Assembly (NCBI GenBank): GCA_002369495.1
Contig: DFFD01000227.1
Location: forward strand, 1 to 6,771
Reading direction: 5' to 3'
Length of the DNA stretch: 6,771 nt
Source of the DNA: Lachnospiraceae bacterium UBA3785
GTDB taxonomy: Bacteria; Bacillota; Clostridia; Lachnospirales; Lachnospiraceae
Positions 6,199-6,771 of this stretch are shown here, in pieces. A program made the position numbers and the translations under genes. The first letter of the stretch is position 1. Each line of letters opens with the position of its first letter. The notes below the pieces were generated by a model. That model made no database searches, was not told the origin of the DNA, and saw nothing but the letters and a program-made list of their open reading frames with translations.

Positions 6199-6227
6199 TT
6201 TACCGTTTTCGTCATTTGTGATAAAAT
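6199..6227 (+). promoter_or_regulatory. Candidate promoter of the sugar transporter gene
   Basis: TTTACC (6199-6204), a 17-base spacer and TAAAAT (6222-6227) match four and five of six sigma-A positions. The predicted transcript start near 6234 gives a leader of about 25 bases, which includes the AAGGAG site at 6248-6253. Confidence 0.5.
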
Positions 6228-6259
6228 AATTTAAGAATACTCAGCTGAAGGAGATCATT

Positions 6260-6771
6260 ATGACGGAAAAAAGCTACATTGCCAGGACCAGCGGCCTTAA
6301 AGCCAAAGACTATATCGGGTATGCGATGGTCGACACGGCAGGCTGCCTTGTCTTCGCACTTGTCACCACGCTCCTGCAGAAGTTTTATACGGACATTTTC
6401 CACTTAAGCCCGCTCTTCATCATGATCATGTTCATTGTGGCCAGAGTCTGGGACGGCATCAACGACCCGATCATGGGCCGCATCTGCGACACGGTGGAGC
6501 CCGGCCGCTACGGGCGCTACCGCAAATGGATCCTCGTCGCCGCCCTCCCGCTCACGATCTCCGCGGTCCTGATGTTCCTGAAGCTCCCCGGAATCGGCGA
6601 GGAAGGCCACGGGACGGCCACCGCGGTCTACGCGACCTGCACCTACATCTTCTTCGGGATGTCCTACACGGTTCTCCAGATCCCCTACGGCTCCCTCGCG
6701 TCCGTCGTGACGACGGACGCCCATGAGCGCAGCGTCCTCTCGGTCTGGCGCTCCATCGGCGCGGCCCTCGG
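6260..6771 (+). CDS. GPH-family (MelB-type) sugar:cation symporter, N-terminal part
   Basis: The first 170 residues of a membrane transporter of the glycoside-pentoside-hexuronide (GPH, MFS_2) family; the gene continues beyond the right edge. These proteins import sugars or glycosides with H+, Na+ or Li+. The N-terminal segment GLKAKDYIGYAMVDTAG leads into helix 1. The motif ARVWDGINDPIMGRICD (61-77) carries D65 and D69, which align with the cation-site aspartates of helix 2 in MelB. The loop RYGRYRKWIL (84-92 region) and the segment LQIPYGSLASVVTTDAHERS (139-158) are family hallmarks. Hydrophobic helices lie at about 22-40, 50-68, 90-107 and 122-140. AAGGAG at 6248-6253 sits 6 bases before the ATG. 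The substrate cannot be told from this fragment; the adjoining plus-strand genes, outside the window, would probably be glycoside hydrolases. Confidence 0.93.
   Translation, partial: MTEKSYIARTSGLKAKDYIGYAMVDTAGCLVFALVTTLLQKFYTDIFHLSPLFIMIMFIVARVWDGINDPIMGRICDTVEPGRYGRYRKWILVAALPLTISAVLMFLKLPGIGEEGHGTATAVYATCTYIFFGMSYTVLQIPYGSLASVVTTDAHERSVLSVWRSIGAAL

Larger units (their letters stand above)
6006..6259. other. Divergent intergenic region between YunG-like gene and transporter
   Basis: This 254-bp stretch holds candidate promoters for both flanking genes and no confidently assigned gene. TTTGAA occurs twice on the plus strand (6134-6139 and again 13 bases on), bracketing GAAGTAGTTC. An open minus-strand frame without a start codon (6183-5998) ends by overlapping the YunG-like start and may be a gene remnant. 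Confidence 0.5.

Noticed and set aside
6006..6215. An N-terminal extension of the YunG-like gene to an ATG at 6215
   Set aside because: The 70 extra residues match no family, cover the candidate promoter, and the ATG at 6005 has its own strong ribosome site where family similarity begins.
6404..6724. A minus-strand open frame opposite the transporter
   Set aside because: It is an Arg/Glu/Asp/Val-rich antisense shadow of a clear GPH-family transporter.

Overview
The window looks like a chromosomal segment from a fairly GC-rich member of the Bacillota, most likely a Lachnospiraceae-like clostridium. The reasons are strong AGGAGG-type ribosome binding sites, short AT-rich sigma-A-like promoters in otherwise GC-rich DNA, and gene families common in gut clostridia (an AlbA_2/HATPase regulator, a YunG-like protein, a GPH-family sugar transporter). 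The genus is inferred from style, not from any marker gene. I see no rRNA, tRNA, CRISPR array, insertion sequence or phage gene.

Layout. Positions 1-1326 (minus) hold the N-terminal 442 codons of a secreted, probably beta-propeller-like protein that runs off the left edge. This stretch is visibly poorer in GC than the genes to its right. A 197-bp divergent region (1327-1523) carries candidate promoters in both directions. Positions 1524-2942 (plus) encode an AlbA_2 / HATPase_c_4 / winged-helix protein, a putative DNA-binding regulator or RecG-C-like ATPase. It converges on the next gene, and the two share a palindromic terminator whose arms contain both stop codons.

Positions 6005-2947 (minus) form a compact co-directional cluster. 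In transcription order it contains: a YunG-like domain joined in frame to a flavin-reductase-like (FMN split-barrel) domain; a 97-aa DUF2007-like small protein; a type-B carboxylesterase, coupled to the previous gene by an ATGA start/stop overlap; and an Ogt-type O6-alkylguanine-DNA alkyltransferase. Gaps are 39 bp, a 4-bp overlap and 18 bp, so one transcript is likely. The mixture suggests housekeeping repair and detoxification rather than one pathway; that is inference.

A 254-bp divergent region (6006-6259) separates this cluster from the start of a GPH (MelB-type) sugar/cation symporter at 6260, which continues past the right edge.

The most interesting point is the YunG/flavin-reductase reading frame. 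It is continuous, yet a textbook Shine-Dalgarno site sits directly before an internal ATG at the domain junction. The locus may therefore be a recent stop-loss fusion, or may make both a fused and a free flavin reductase. I see no convincing wholly new multi-gene system here.
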